Assembly (NCBI RefSeq): GCF_000321225.1
Contig: NW_004450331.1
Span: forward strand, 186,001 to 250,000
Direction of reading: 5' to 3'
Length of the DNA: 64,000 nucleotides
Origin: Odobenus rosmarus divergens
Taxonomy: Eukaryota; Chordata; Mammalia; Carnivora; Odobenidae
In this document: piece after piece, positions 33,430 to 45,148 of the stretch
Layout of the letters: every line of letters begins with the position of its first letter
Position numbering within the stretch: the stretch's first letter is position 1
Program-made: the position numbers and the translations under genes
The notes under the pieces: model-generated
Told to the model about the DNA's origin: nothing
Database searches by the model: none
The model's input: the letters and a program-made list of their open reading frames with translations, nothing else

Positions 33430-33670
33430 TGATCCATCCCTTCAAGAAATGTTTATTGAGTGTCTTCTACATGTAAGTGTTGTATTGGGCACCATATGGC
33501 ATATGGTTCTTATAATTTGTTGGAAAAGATTTACTTAAACTATAATTTATCCTTGTCATTGTGTCAATAAAGGAATAACTTATAATTGGGTTTCATTCAT
33601 TTATTGAACATATATCTATCTGATACATCTCTACGTGCCAGAAATTATGCTATGTCCTAAGGACAGTAAG
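33430..33670 (-). repeat. Two short L2-like 3'-end fragments
   Basis: 'aagaaatgtttattgagtgtcttctacatgtaagtgttgtattgggcac' (33445-33495) and 'ttcatttattgaacatatatctatctgatacatctctacgtgccagaaattatgc' (33592-33652) both resemble the L2 3' end in reverse complement. Confidence 0.5.
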
Positions 33671-34480
33671 ACTTCTTACTAAAGCGAATAATCCTTATTT
33701 GAGGCGGATGGGTATACAAATTTCCCAGAGTGGATAAAAAAACAACAGTGAGGGAAAATGTGGGATGGCACTCAGCATGCTCCTTAACCTCCTTCTGCTG
33801 AGCCTTCTCGTGCTACCAGTAGCTGGCAAGCTAAATGCCTTGTTTTTCCAGAATCCCTTGCAGCTGCAGTTCTGAGGGCCTGTTAGATGCACTCACGCCA
33901 GACATGGAAGGCAGACGTAAAGAGGAAGCCATCTTCCTGCTGCTTCACCAGTTTTCTGCCAGCAAGCGTCGTCATGGAGATGTTGGTTTTTCTGTAGCAG
34001 TTTCTCAATGACCGGCCACTAGTTTCTCGGGAGCTGAGAGGCAGATGTGGTAGTGGTGGCAAGCAACAGCTTCCTGACTCTGAGATAAAATTCTCGTCCC
34101 CCAGTGCAGTGGATTCTCTGCCTTCCGGATTGTGGCACAGGAAGCAGTTTCCATGATGGGCCAGTTTGGCGGAGTGACTCTGAGAGCTGTTCTTGAAGGA
34201 CCAGTCATGCGCTCGTGTCACCAGATGTTCCAGCAATTTTGTAACTCATTCTCTGGATCTCATTCTGCATTAAAGTGGCTGGTGTTGCCCCCCACAACAA
34301 AACACTGACTTGAAAACAAGGGGGAAATACCATCGTAGACCTGGCCTCACTGGAAGCCATGAAGAGAGCAGGTAAGCTCATACATCAGGCACTTGTGGGG
34401 TCAGAGTCTTGGGAGGCAGATGAAAGTCAGCAGGGTCTGCTTTGCCACACTGAGTAGTTTCTCCTGTCCTTCATGTTTTG
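33671..34480. other. Unclassified, possibly repeat-derived
   Basis: 'ttgtttttccagaatcccttgcagctgcagttctgagggcctgttagatgcactc' resembles part of an old interspersed repeat that I cannot name. A 117-codon minus-strand open frame at 33883-34236 shows no family motif. Confidence 0.3.
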
Positions 34481-34489
34481 GAGGGAATT

Positions 34490-34780
34490 TTGCAAGTTTT
34501 ATGCTGGGGAGTGACACGGTGGTAAGACCCTAGAAAACATAAACGATTCTTTACCTTTGTGTCCTCAGTGTCTGGCAGAGCGCTTAGGGGTGTATTAGCC
34601 CTTAAAAAAGGAATTAAATGCAAAATTATGAGATTAGTGATCTAGGAACATTTATCTGGCTTTGGTGGCAGGCTAAGGAGAGCGGGGAGGCAGAGAGCCA
34701 CTGACCTTACCCAGGCATAAAGAGTCTGGAGGAGCGTGCAAAGGATTTGAAGGAAGACTCAACAGGCATTAGGGACTGTA
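34490..34780 (-). repeat. Possible L2 fragment
   Basis: 'tatgctggggagtgacacggtgg' and 'tgatctaggaacatttatctggctttggtggcaggctaaggagagcggggaggcagag' resemble the L2 region around 'ggggagtgacatgatctg' and 'gatcactctggctgctgtgtgg' in reverse. Weak. Confidence 0.4.
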
Positions 34781-34793
34781 TCAGTCAGGTTGA

Positions 34794-35175
34794 ACAAGAG
34801 AAGCAGAACCAACGGGAGATGTATATTAAGAGATTGAGTGTAAGGAGTTGGCTTACGTGATTACAGGAGCCAGCCAGGGAAGTCTAAAATCCATAGGGAA
34901 GGGGGTTTGGCTGGAAGTCTTGGGGATTGGTGACACTGTGGTCTATAGGTAGAACTCCTTTCGAGAAACCTCAGCTCTGCTCTTTAAGGCATTTCAGCTG
35001 ATTGAATTGCATACCCTCACATTTTGGGGGCTCACCTCCCTTAGTTACAGTCAACGATTATGGACTTCACCTCTACAAACACCCGCACAGCAACACCTGT
35101 TTTTGTGTTTGATTGAGTTACTGGGGGCTCTAGCCTAGTGAAGCCAGTGTATCAAAAAGACCATCCCAGCGGCCA
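34794..35175 (-). repeat. Mammalian-wide repeat beginning tatcagtcagg, class unresolved
   Basis: 'tgtatcagtcaggttgaacaagagaagcagaacc', 'taaggagttggcttacgtgattacaggagcc' follow a very common mammalian interspersed repeat (usual 'tgtatcagtcagggttctccagagaaacagaacc', 'aattggctcacgtgattatggagg'). Confidence 0.6.
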
Positions 35176-35536
35176 ACTGACAAGAGGAAATGAGAGAAAA
35201 GGGTAAGGAGTCAGGTGAAGCAGATCCATCTACTCTCGATGCTCCAGCATGCATATTTGAAATATATAAAGCCCACTCAAGCCGTAGCCTATTCAACTCT
35301 GTGGGATTGGTAGAGGTGGTTTAAAACTGAGTTTACTGATAAGCAGAATAACTTCACTCTTAAAATTGTGGTAGCCCTCTAGCTTATTATTCGAACTGAC
35401 AATATTGAGAATAAAAAGGGGGTTCTTTCAATAATTATGTCAGGACCACTAACAAAACACAGGACAGTCCCAAACAAAGCAGAATACATGGTCCCACGGT
35501 GCCCCCCCCACTCAGCCTGAGATGCTTCAGGGCATT

Positions 35537-35690
35537 TTTTTTTTTTTTTTTTTGGTCTTTCGGGTTTTAAAATTCCAGCTAGTTAACACACAGTGCAATA
35601 TGAGTTTCAGGTGTAGAAAGTGATTCATCACTTACACACAAGGGCTGGTGCTCTTCACAACGGCTATCCTTAATGCTTTGGGTCCTCCTT
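35537..35690 (-). mobile_element. 5'-truncated carnivore L1 3' end
   Basis: A poly(T) of about 20 bases, then 'aaaattccagctagttaacacacagtgcaatatgagtttcaggtgtag', 'gtgattcatcacttacacac'. The same motif order occurs at 51724-52024. In minus orientation this is the L1 3' UTR with its A-tail. Confidence 0.85.
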
Positions 35691-36002
35691 TTCACTCACT
35701 CTTCAAGGTTTCTTCAGTACACGTGGACCTATTGTTACCTTCTGCCCACTGTTGATGTCACAATGGGGGCCAAAGAGTGCCATTAAATACAGAACTTTGT
35801 TAGTTTGCTAAAATTTACACGGAGCAATTTTATTAGTATTGGAAGATAATTCTAGAAAGCAAGAATTTTTTGTCATTGAACCAATTTGCAAGTGAAAGGA
35901 TTCTCTTTTAATAAACATTAAATGGATAAAAATGGTGAACAATTAATGACCCCTCCCACCATCCATGCCAAGTGATAAAGTGACATTGAGAAGAAAGAGG
36001 CA

Positions 36003-36245
36003 GCAGGGTAGAACATTTAGGAGTTTGACTTTGGAGTCAGACTGCTCTGGTTCACATGCCAACTCCTTTGTTGTTAATTCTGTGAATTGGGACAAGGTGC
36101 TCAGTCTCTCTAAGCCTTAGTTTCCCTACCTGTGAGAGGAGGATAAAAGTAAAGCCTGTATTGTGGGAGTGTTTGAGGATTAAATGAAACAATGCATGTT
36201 GAAATTGCTTGGCATGGTGCCTGGCACATAATAAATTTTCCATCA
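36003..36245 (+). repeat. MIR, nearly complete
   Basis: 'tttggagtcagactgctctggttc', 'gggacaaggtgctcagtctctctaagccttagtttccctacctgtgag', 'taaatgaaacaatgcatgttgaaattgcttggcatggtgcctggcacataataaat' follow the MIR from 5' part to 3' end. Confidence 0.88.
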
Positions 36246-36249
36246 CCAT

Positions 36250-38640
36250 GACTTATTATCATTGTAATGTAGCTACGCAATCTTTGAACCAAAATATCAA
36301 GTAAGATTTTTTTCAGGCAACACAATAAAATACTATCCATGTATTTATTTTTATGATTATTACTATTTGCTAGGGTTTTATTTCTGTTTAATAGCATGTC
36401 CATTCCAATTATCCTGATGGCAACACCAGACTGTATCTGGAAATATCCATCCATATGACAAACCTCTCCTGGAGTAATGTTGAGCATCATCCACATCTTC
36501 AAAACCTTTTTCATAAATGTGGCTCTTCTCCATGAAGTGTAATTATTGAAAACAGCTATGTTTTTGAGATTTCTGCTGAGAGGAAAACTAGGGAAGGCAT
36601 AGGACTGTTCAACCTTACTAGAAATGATAGGGAATAAAAGAGCTTTCCCACTATGCTTTGTAGTTTATGAGACTATTTCTAAATAATTCATTAGTTCTAA
36701 AGTGACATAAAAATCAATTAATTTTAATGGTGGATAACAGATTATGGTATTTAATAGTTCATCTGCTTTCATGAGGCAGAGTGAATTAGACAACGCAGTG
36801 TAAATCTAATAAGAGTTCTGAGTGCTCGTTTGTTTGTCAAATGGAGAAATGATGAGCAGATCAGGAATTAGAAATGAGAGCATTCTATACAAACTGCATA
36901 GTTGATACACAGAATTAAATCAGAAGTCTTAAGGAACAGAAAACATATGCGCCGCATTCCCCTTTAACGTGCTCTTGAAACTTGGTCATTATACACTATC
37001 TGAACTTGTGTATCTATTAAAGAAATAAGATACTGATGTACGCATTCCTCTCTCATCTTTTTTTTCTTTCTAAATAGAAGTAGAATAACTTAGAAATGTT
37101 GGTATTAAAAAGTTTTCAAAAAGGGTTGTTTGCAAACAATTGAAAGAGTACCAGCCTCTTGGGTTCCGTTCATCTTTGTGGTAGTAAAAAGAGCCTATTT
37201 TCTCTAACAAATCATTTTTATCATTGTTAAACAAGCCCATTTTAACTCAGAAAAGTAGCCACTTCTTCATGAGATTTAGCCCAGTCAAGACTTTGGGCTA
37301 ATGACTTCCTCACTCCCTGCAAAGAACTCCGCGTACGGTGCAGTTTCCATCCCGCAGAAGAAAATGTACCAAGGCATCCTCACTAGCAACTTTCATTTTA
37401 AAAGGCTGTTAAATGATTTCTTTGACATATTTGCAGCTCTACAGTAAAGGAATCACGAGGTCACAGATGCCTGGTTTCTATTGATTCTCCTAGTTAATAA
37501 AGAGTTAAACAGTGAAGTGTGGTCTTTTATTTTTATTTTTTTTTTTTTTTAGTTTTAAAGGCATTTTGAAGGTGCTGGAGAGGGAAGGCCCGGTCCTAAG
37601 TGGTCATGTGGCTCCCGCCATTCATCTTGGTAGTGACTATCTGTCAAAAGTGGCAAGAGTCCCTGTTAACAGCCCTGACCTGAGCAGTAATGAAGGGAGA
37701 GTGCACGGCAAAGTGTCCATTATCAGCAGGTCGGGAGCAGTAAATTGGAGCAGTTTGCTTCAATCTGGCTGCAAGTTGAAATGGAAGATAGGTGGGGATC
37801 AGCAAGAGGCAATTTTATCCTATGATCATTTTTGTCAGATCGCATCAGAGTGGCAACTTAGTTCGATGCATGATTTCAATTAACCAACTCTGGCCGTAAT
37901 GCTTCCACTGCTGGGGGAAGCTCTTTTCTGAGCCTCAGTTCCTGGTTATTTCTTATTTAAATTCACGTGAGCACACAGGTGTGAGGAGCTGCGGTTTTAG
38001 TAAAAAGGAAGTGACCCGTGTGGAGAGCGACTGCTGTCCCAAACCTGGCATCTGTCCAGGAGGCAGCATGCCTTCCCCGCGGCTCTAAAGGCTCCCTGGC
38101 TTATTTGTAAATTTCCCAGCTCCGAAATCTCTGCTTAATGACATTCAACTCTGGATTTTAAATATGCCGAACTTACATGTTGTTGACTCTTTGGACAAAA
38201 GAATTAGCCTTTTGGACAACAGTTTTAGGGAGGGTCAGGTCACCAAATTCTGTACTTGGGCTAAGTCATGTGAAGCTCCTCATAAGCACAAGCAAATGAG
38301 TGCAAGGCTGGAGACTGAAGCTTTAACTCTTAGAACCCTGAGAAATAATGATCCGACGACAGAGGTTAATAGTCCTTTCAGTGATTGGACAAAACTTAGC
38401 ACATGGGTACAGTGGCAAGGCCATCTCTGATCTCAAGGAACTTAACACACGAGGAGAACTAAGACACACAAATGGCTGTAATAAAAGTAGGGAGCAGCAC
38501 AAAAGGTAAAAAAAAGTCCTATAGAAATTGAGAAAAAGATAACTTTTGGGTAGGGAAATCAGGGCAAACATGAAAGAGATAAACATTGAAACCAGGTCCT
38601 GGTGCATAGTAGGATATTTCCAGGTGAACCTGGAGAGTGG
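36250..38640. other. Repeat-poor unique sequence
   Basis: About 2.4 kb with no recognised interspersed repeat. It includes the candidate element at 37546-37900. Open frames at 36110-36514 (134 codons, minus) and 37512-37883 show no family motif. Confidence 0.4.
37546..37900. promoter_or_regulatory. Candidate conserved non-coding element
   Basis: Balanced, repeat-free 350 bp that follows a T-rich tract and tttttag, with an incidental 123-codon open frame. The open frame could in principle be an exon after a polypyrimidine-AG, but no donor site in frame or family similarity supports this. An enhancer-type element is the preferred, unproven reading. Confidence 0.28.
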
Positions 38641-38642
38641 CT

Positions 38643-38998
38643 GTATTAGTTTTCTATAGCTGCCTAATAAATTACCATATATTTAGCTGCTTACAACATC
38701 ACCGACCTCCTAGTTCAGTTTCATTGGGTCAGGAGCTGGGTTAGCTGGGTCCTTTGCTCAGGATCTCATGGGGCTGAAATCAAGGAGTTAGCTAGGGCTG
38801 CGGTCCCTGCAGCTTGGTTCCCTCCTCAAAGCTCATGAGATTGTTGGCAGAATTAAGTTCCTTGCAGTTATAGGACTAATTCCCCCACTCAATTAGTGGC
38901 TGCCAACTGGGGGGTCATTCTCAGCTCCTACAGGCTACTTGTCATTTCTTGCCACATGGCTCCCTCTCCAACCTGAGTTTGTTCCATCAAGATCAGCA
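38643..38998 (-). repeat. Mammalian-wide LTR-like repeat, class unresolved
   Basis: 'tgtattagttttctatagctgcctaataaattacca', 'gctcaggatctcatggggctgaaatcaaggagttagctagggctgcggtc', 'cttgccacatggctccctctcc' follow a common old mammalian repeat in this orientation. The exact family is unresolved. Confidence 0.55.
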
Positions 38999-39008
38999 AA
39001 ATGGCAGG

Positions 39009-39136
39009 AACACCTGGGTGACTCGGTTGAGCGTCTGACTCTTGAACTCAGCTCAGGTCTTGATCTTGGGGTCATGAGTTCAAGCCCTGCTTTGGGCTAC
39101 ATGCTGGGCAAGGAGTTTACTTTAAAAAAAAAAAAA
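39009..39136 (+). mobile_element. Can-SINE, short type without CT tail
   Basis: 'acacctgggtgactcggttgagcgtctgactcttg', 'gctcaggtcttgatcttggggtcatgagttcaag' and a terminal 'agtttactttaaaaaa'. An older Can-SINE subtype ending in poly(A) directly after the body. Confidence 0.9.
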
Positions 39137-39189
39137 TCGTCAGGATGGATCTTCCTGATTTTAAAAAGAGTCCAGTCGCTCTTAAGCAC

Positions 39190-39295
39190 TTACCTGATTA
39201 GGTCACCCCTACCTGGATTTGCTGCTGTTGGCTGCCATAGCCCAAGTGCAACATAGTGAGCACTCATTACACATTTGTTGAATGAATGAATGTGA
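39190..39295 (+). repeat. Possible L2 3'-end fragment
   Basis: 'aacatagtgagcactcattacacatttgttgaatgaatgaatg' resembles the L2 terminus ('gtaggtgctcaataaatatttgttgaatgaatgaatg'). Confidence 0.5.
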
Positions 39296-40420
39296 GCGAA
39301 CAGGGAGTGAATGTCATGGTCTGAGTGAGCAACTCTAAAGAAGGAACTGGGGAGGCAGCAATGCAAATGGAAAAGGGGAGATGTATTGAAAAGATAGTGC
39401 GAAACTATCATCAATGGGTGTCACAAACGTGGAAAAGGAAGATAAGAGAAATCAAAAGTGATACCAAGATTTATAATGTGGGTTCCTGGGAAACTGAAAA
39501 ATAATGAAAAATTAATGCATTATTTAGCTTTGTGCAGAGAAAATCACCAGGCTTTTGGCTAAATTTTTAACTTTGGAGGCAGATTTCTGGTGCTCTATGG
39601 ACAGATCTACACTGCATTCACTAATGGTATATATTTTCCCAGTGGCCTGTAGTTAATTTTATTTTCTGGTTTTATTGAGATATAACTGACATACAGCACT
39701 GTATAAATTTAAGGTGTACAGCCTTATGATGACTTAAATATATTGTGAAATGATTATCAGCCACAGTAAGTTAATATCCATCATCTTATATAGATTAAAA
39801 AAGAAAAAGAAGAGCTTTATGATGAGAACTCCTAGGATTTGTTCTTTTAACAACTTTCAGATATACAGCAATGTTAGCTATGGTTATCATGTGGTGCATT
39901 ATGTCCCTAGTACTTATATATCTTAATAACTGGAAGTGTGTACCTTTTACTACCTTCATCCACTTCCCCTGACTCCACCCCCCCACCCAGTATCCACAAT
40001 CTGATCTCTTTTTCTGTACGTTTGGATTTGTTTGTTTTTTAGATTCCACATGTAAGTGAGATCATACAGTATTTATCTTTCTCTGTCTTTCACTTAACAG
40101 AATGGCTTCGTGGTCCATACATGTTGTCACAAATGGCAGGATTTCCTTTTTTAAGGCTAATATTCGTGTGTGTGTGTTATATCACACCTACTTCTTTACC
40201 CACTCCTCCACTGATGGGTACTTAGATTGTTTCAATGTTTTGGCTATTATAATGCTGAAGTGAACATGGGATTGCAGATAACTCTTTGATGGAGTGTTTC
40301 TGTTTCCTTTGGATATACTCTCGGAAGTGTAATTGCTGGATCACATGATAGTTGTATTTTTAGTTTTTTGAGGAACCTCCATATGTTTTTTTTATAGTAG
40401 CTGGACAAATTCACAGTCCC

Positions 40421-41132
40421 TATTTGACCGATTTCATTTAGCATAATACCCTCTAGTTCCATCCACGTCATTGCAAATGGCAAGATTTCATTTTTTGATG
40501 GCTGAGTAGTATTCCTTCGTGTGTGTGTGTGTGTGTGTGTGTATAAATAATATGCATGCCACATCTTCTTTATCCATTCATCTGTTGATTGACATCTGGG
40601 CTCTTTCCATAGTTTGGCTATTGTGGACATTGCTGCTATAAATATTGGGGTGTGGGTGCCCCTTCAGATTACTACATTTGTATCTTTGGGGTAAATACCC
40701 AGTAGTGCAATTGCTGGGTTGTAGGGTAGCTCTATTTCAGCTCTATACTGTTTTCCAGAGTGGCTGCACCAGCTTGAATTCCCACCATCCCATATGTGGA
40801 ATTTAAGAAACAAAACAGAAGTTCATAGGGGAAGAGATGAAGAAACAAAACAAGATGAAATCAAAGAGGGAGACAAACCATAAGAGACTCTTAATCATAG
40901 GAAACAAATGGAGGGTTGCTGGAAGGGGAGGGAGGTGGGGGGATGATGTAACTGGATGATGGACATTAAGGAGGGCACATAATGTAATGAGCCCTGGGTA
41001 TTATATAAGACTGATGAATCAGTGACCTCTACCTCAGAAACCACTAATACATTATATGTTAATTAGTTGAATTTAAATTTTAAAAAATGAAAAAAAGAAG
41101 GTATAGTCAAAAGACTGTGCTATAAAGTTAAA
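40421..41132 (+). mobile_element. Younger L1 insertion with 5' inversion (twin priming)
   Basis: A 712-bp insertion flanked by a perfect 16-bp duplication, acaaattcacagtccc, at 40405-40420 and 41133-41148. Its right part (about 40790-41100) is a plus-strand carnivore L1 3' UTR ('tatgtggaatttaagaaacaaaac', 'gagactcttaatcatagg', 'acattatatgttaattagttg', A-rich tail). Its left part (40421-40789) is the immediately upstream L1 ORF2 end in the opposite direction, including a (GT)n at 40520-40542. This arrangement is the classic product of twin-primed reverse transcription. Confidence 0.92.
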
Positions 41133-41375
41133 ACAAATTCACAGTCCCATTAACAGTTCACAAGAGTTTCCTTTTCTCTACACTGTCTCCAGCCTTTGTT
41201 ATTTCTTATCTTTTTAGTAATAGTCCTTTTAATAGGCATAAGGTATCTTCCCTATGCATCCAGATATCTCATTGTGGTTTTAATTCACATTTCCCTAATA
41301 ATTAGTGATGTCGAGCACCTTTTCATGTGCCTGTTGGCCATTCATATATCTGCCTTAAAAAAAATGTCTATTCAG

Positions 41376-41525
41376 GGGGGCACTTGGGTGGCTCACTCAG
41401 TTGAGCATCCAACTCTTGATCTCAGCTCAGGTCTTGACCTCAGGGTCATGAGTCCAAGCTCCGGGTTGGGCTCCCCCCGCCCCCTGGCATGGAGCCCACT
41501 TACAAAAAAAAAAAAAAAAAAAAAG
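41376..41525 (+). mobile_element. Can-SINE, short type, first of a tandem pair
   Basis: Head 'ggcacttgggtggctc', body and 'gcatggagcccactta' followed by about 22 A. It lacks the CT stretch. An outer duplication atgtctattcag lies at 41364-41375 (left of this copy) and 41733-41744 (right of the second copy). Confidence 0.92.
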
Positions 41526-41732
41526 AGGGGCACCTGGATGGCTCAGTCAGTTAAGCATCAGACATCAGATTTTGGGTCAGGTCGTGATTTCAGGGTTGTG
41601 GGATCAGAGCCCTGCAACAGGCTGGTGCTGGGTGTGGAACAGGCTCAAGATTATCTCTGCACCTCCCCCACCTTTGCTCGCGCAGATGCACATACACAGT
41701 CTCTCTAGAAAAATATATATACATATATATAT
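41526..41732 (+). mobile_element. Can-SINE, second of a tandem pair
   Basis: Follows directly on the poly(A) of the first copy: 'aggggcacctggatggctcag' to 'cacagtctctctagaaaaatatatatac'. Its tail has become an (AT)-rich run. No target-site duplication of its own is visible other than A-rich sequence. Confidence 0.92.
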
Positions 41733-42178
41733 ATGTCTATTCAGATCCCATTTTTAATCAGATTATTTGTTTTTTTGCTATTGAGTTGTGTAAGTTCTTT
41801 ATGTATTTTTTGCAAATATTTTTTCCCATTCCCTAGGTTGTCCTTTCATTTTGTTGATCATTTCTTTTTCTCTGTACCAGCTTTTTAGTTTGATGTAGTC
41901 TCACTGGTTAGTTTTTACTTTTGTTGCTTTTGCTTTAGGTGTCATATCCAAAAAATCATCAACAAGAACCTTTTTTTGTCTTCTATGAGTTTTATGGTTT
42001 CCAGTCTTACACTTAAGTCTTTAATCCACTCTGAACTAGTTTTTATGAGTAGTGTAAGATAGCGTCTAGTGTCATTCTTTTATATGTGAATATCCAATTT
42101 TCCTAGCACCATTTATAAAAGAGACTGTCTTTTCTCCATTGAGTATTCTTGGCTCCTTTATCAAATATTTTAAGTCTG

Positions 42179-43304
42179 GGACTTCAAATATATAGTTTGA
42201 TAAATGTTGCTTATCAGTGATATGTATATATTTAAAATTTATATTACATATGTAAATAATTTGGAAAAATTCATAAATGACAACCGGGATTATTGAAGAA
42301 ATACAAGATAGCCCTCATTAGAAAAGTTTAAAATAATTGATCCATTTAGTCATAAAACCTTATAATGGAAGGTAGCGTAAGTGCTGTTCCACTCAACTTT
42401 TTAATGAATGAGTATTCTCACAACACCCTCGATGCATGATCATTCTATCTTTGCTTGGACAATTCCAGAGAGAGAGAGTCCACTAGATTTTTAAATAGGC
42501 TGTTGAAGTTAATTGTTAGTAAATCTTTTACCTCCCTTGAAAATATGCCTTTCTCATGACTTAGCTCCACTGCTCATAGCCTGGTTGGAGTAATGCCCAG
42601 GAAATCTAAAGTTCCTCCACATGACAGCATTTCAGACTAAGGCAAGTTGTGGTTTTTTTGTGAGGAATACATTCCTGAAGACCTTCCATATTCAAAACTG
42701 ATGAAAACTGGGACTGATAAAGGATGGTGATTATTCTTTACAGGCTAAAGCCGTGCTTCCATGGAGCAATAAGGGAAGGACAATTCACTAGCCCTTTAGC
42801 TTTGAACTTACAGAATTCTTGATTAAATTTGAATTATGGAGAGTTGACTGTAGAGAATGAGAGCTTTTTCCCTTAAAAAGGGAGAGAACTGTATTTGAAG
42901 AACACTGTCATGTCTCCAAGGCTTCTTTTCCCAAGCATATGGGAACAGTTAGAGGTATCATATTAGTCGGCCAAAGGAGTCCATGACACCACTGTCTCCA
43001 GAGGTCTATAGGAACAAGAAAATGAACCCTCTTGAATGATTTAAGGATTTGTATATCCTGATGCTGAGAATGGACACACAGATTCTTTAGCACTGATGGC
43101 ATTCTGACTTGGCTTCTCAAGCCCAGGTTTCTTAAATGTGCCATTGTGACTACACTTAACTATTTCTGATGATAGATATAAGACATATCTAATAAAATAT
43201 ACACTTAAAATATACATGGGCATGTATACCATTGCATGTTTGAATATACTTATGTGTGTATAAAATATGTAATCTCAAATATCCCAAAGCCATTCATTTT
43301 CTTT
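42179..43304. other. Unique spacer between two L1 blocks
   Basis: About 1.1 kb, AT-rich, no confidently recognised repeat or exon. It separates the old L1 3' half from the 3'-lacking L1. Confidence 0.4.
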
Positions 43305-44130
43305 GTTTAAGCCTTCAACTTTGCATGGGGGCCAACCACTGTTTTCTTAATTTCTCTTTCTGCTGCTTGATTATTCATATATAGCAGTGCAATGGATTTC
43401 TGTACATTGATTTTGTATCCTGCTACCTTACTGAATTCATTTATCAGTTCTAGTAGTTTTTTGGTGGAGTCTTTTGGGTTTTCCATATATGGTGTCACAT
43501 CGTCTGCAAGTGGTGAAAATTTTGCATCTTCCTTACCAATCTGGATGCCTTTGATTTCTTTTTGTTGTCTGAGTGCTGTGGCTAGGACTTCTACTACTAT
43601 GTTAAATAAGAGTGGTGAGAGTGGACATCCTTGTCTTGTTCCCGACCTTAAGGGAAAAGCTCTTGGTTTTTACCCTTTGAGGATGATGTTTGTTGTGGGT
43701 TTTTCATATAAGATATAAGGCCTTTAATGTTGATACATGTTCCCTATAGACCTATTTTGCAGAGGGTTTTTATCATGAATGGATGTTGTACTTGTCAACT
43801 GCTTTTTCTACATCTGTTGAAATGACCATATGGTTTTTATCCTTTCTCTTACTGATGCGACATATCACGATGATTGATTTGTGCATATTGAACCACCCCT
43901 GCACCCTGGGAATAAATACCCACTTGATCGTGGTGAATGATTTTGTTAATGTATTGTTGGATTCGATTTACTTGTATTTTGTTGAGGATTTTTTCAGCTA
44001 TGTTCTTCAGAGATCTTGGTCTGTAGTTCTCTTTTTTTGTGATGTCTTTATCTGGTTTTGGGATCAGAGTGATGTTGTCCTCATGGAATGAATTCAGAAG
44101 TTTTCCTTCCTCTCTCATTTCTTGGGAAAG

Positions 44131-44221
44131 TTTGAGAAGAATAGGTATTAACTTCCTCCTTAAATGTTTGGTAGAATTTGAGAAGAATAGGTATTAACTT
44201 CTCCTTAAATGTTTGGTAGAA
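44131..44221. repeat. 46/45-bp tandem duplication inside L1 ORF2
   Basis: Two adjacent units starting tttgagaagaataggtatta and ending gtttggtagaa differ by one base (cctcc versus ctcc). It duplicates the 'FYQTFKE' coding stretch. Confidence 0.97.
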
Positions 44222-44489
44222 TTTGCCTGTGAAGCTGTCTGGTCCTGGACTGCTGTTTGTTGGGAATTTTTTGATTACTGATTCAATGTCATTGCTGGTA
44301 ATGGGTCTGTTCAAATGTTTTATTTCTTCCTGCTTCAGTTTTGATTGGTTATATGTCTCCAGGAATTTAACCATTTATTCTAGGTTGTCCAATTTGTTGG
44401 CATATCATTTTTCATAATATTCTCTTCTAATCATTTGTATTTCTGTGATGCCAATTGTTACTTCTCCTCTTTCATTTCTGATTTTGAGT

Positions 44490-44550
44490 CCCCTCCCTCC
44501 CTGCCCACCTCTCTCCCTAGCCACCTCCCTCTCCCTCCCCACCCCCCTCT
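44490..44550 (+). repeat. Pyrimidine-rich expansion inside L1
   Basis: Repeated 'ccctccctcc', 'cctctctccc' units interrupt L1 sequence between 'gattttgagtc' and 'atgagtctggctagga', suggesting local expansion. Confidence 0.7.
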
Positions 44551-45148
44551 TTTTATGAGTCTGGCTAGGAGTTTATCAATTTCATTAATTTTTTTTTAAA
44601 GAACCAGCTCCTGGTTTCATTGATCTGTTATATTTTTTTAGTTTCTATATTATTTATTTCTGCTCTAATCTTTATTCTTTCCTTCCTCCTCCTGTACTTG
44701 GGTTTGATTTGTTCTTCTTTTTCTAGCTCCTTTAGGTAAAAGGTTAGGTTGTTTATTGGAGATTTTTCTTGCTGCTTGAGGTAGTCCTGTATTGCTATAA
44801 ACTTCCCTCCTTGAACTGCTTTTGCGGCATCCCGAAGACTTTGGACCATTGTGTTTTCATTTTCAACTCTCTCTATGCAATTTTTTATTTCTTCTTTGCT
44901 TTCTTGGTTGACCCATTCATTGTCTACTAGCATGTTATTTAACCTCCCTGATTTGTGATTTCTCCAGATTTTTTCTTGTGATTCATTTCTAGTTTCAAAG
45001 TGTTGTGGTCAGAAAAGATGCATGGTGTGACTTCAATCTTTTTGAATTTGTTGAGACTTGTTTTGTGGCCTATGCAATCTATTCTGGAGAATGTTCCATG
45101 TGAGCCTGAAAAGAATGTGTAATCTGCTGTTTTAGGGTGGAATGTTCT

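Larger units (their letters stand above)
39655..42178 (-). repeat. Old L1 (L1MA-like), ORF2 end and 3' UTR, interrupted
   Basis: Reverse complement of L1 3' sequence in order. The 3' UTR comes first on the plus strand ('ggttttattgagatataactgacatacagcactgtataaatttaaggtgtacag'), then 'attccacatgtaagtgagatcatacagtat', then ORF2 C-terminal sequence ('gtgtcatatccaaaaaatcatcaac', 'tttatgagtagtgtaagatagcgtctagtgtcattc', 'cctagcaccatttataaa'). Later insertions are a twin-primed L1 at 40421-41132 and two tandem Can-SINEs at 41376-41732. ORF2 is broken by many stops. The 127-codon minus frame at 40247-40630 is a chimera running across the inserted and host L1. Confidence 0.88.

Noticed and set aside
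8693..35175. Endogenous retrovirus with coding potential near the LTR-like repeats
   Set aside because: Only solitary LTR-type sequences are visible. No gag, pol or env-like frames lie between or beside them.
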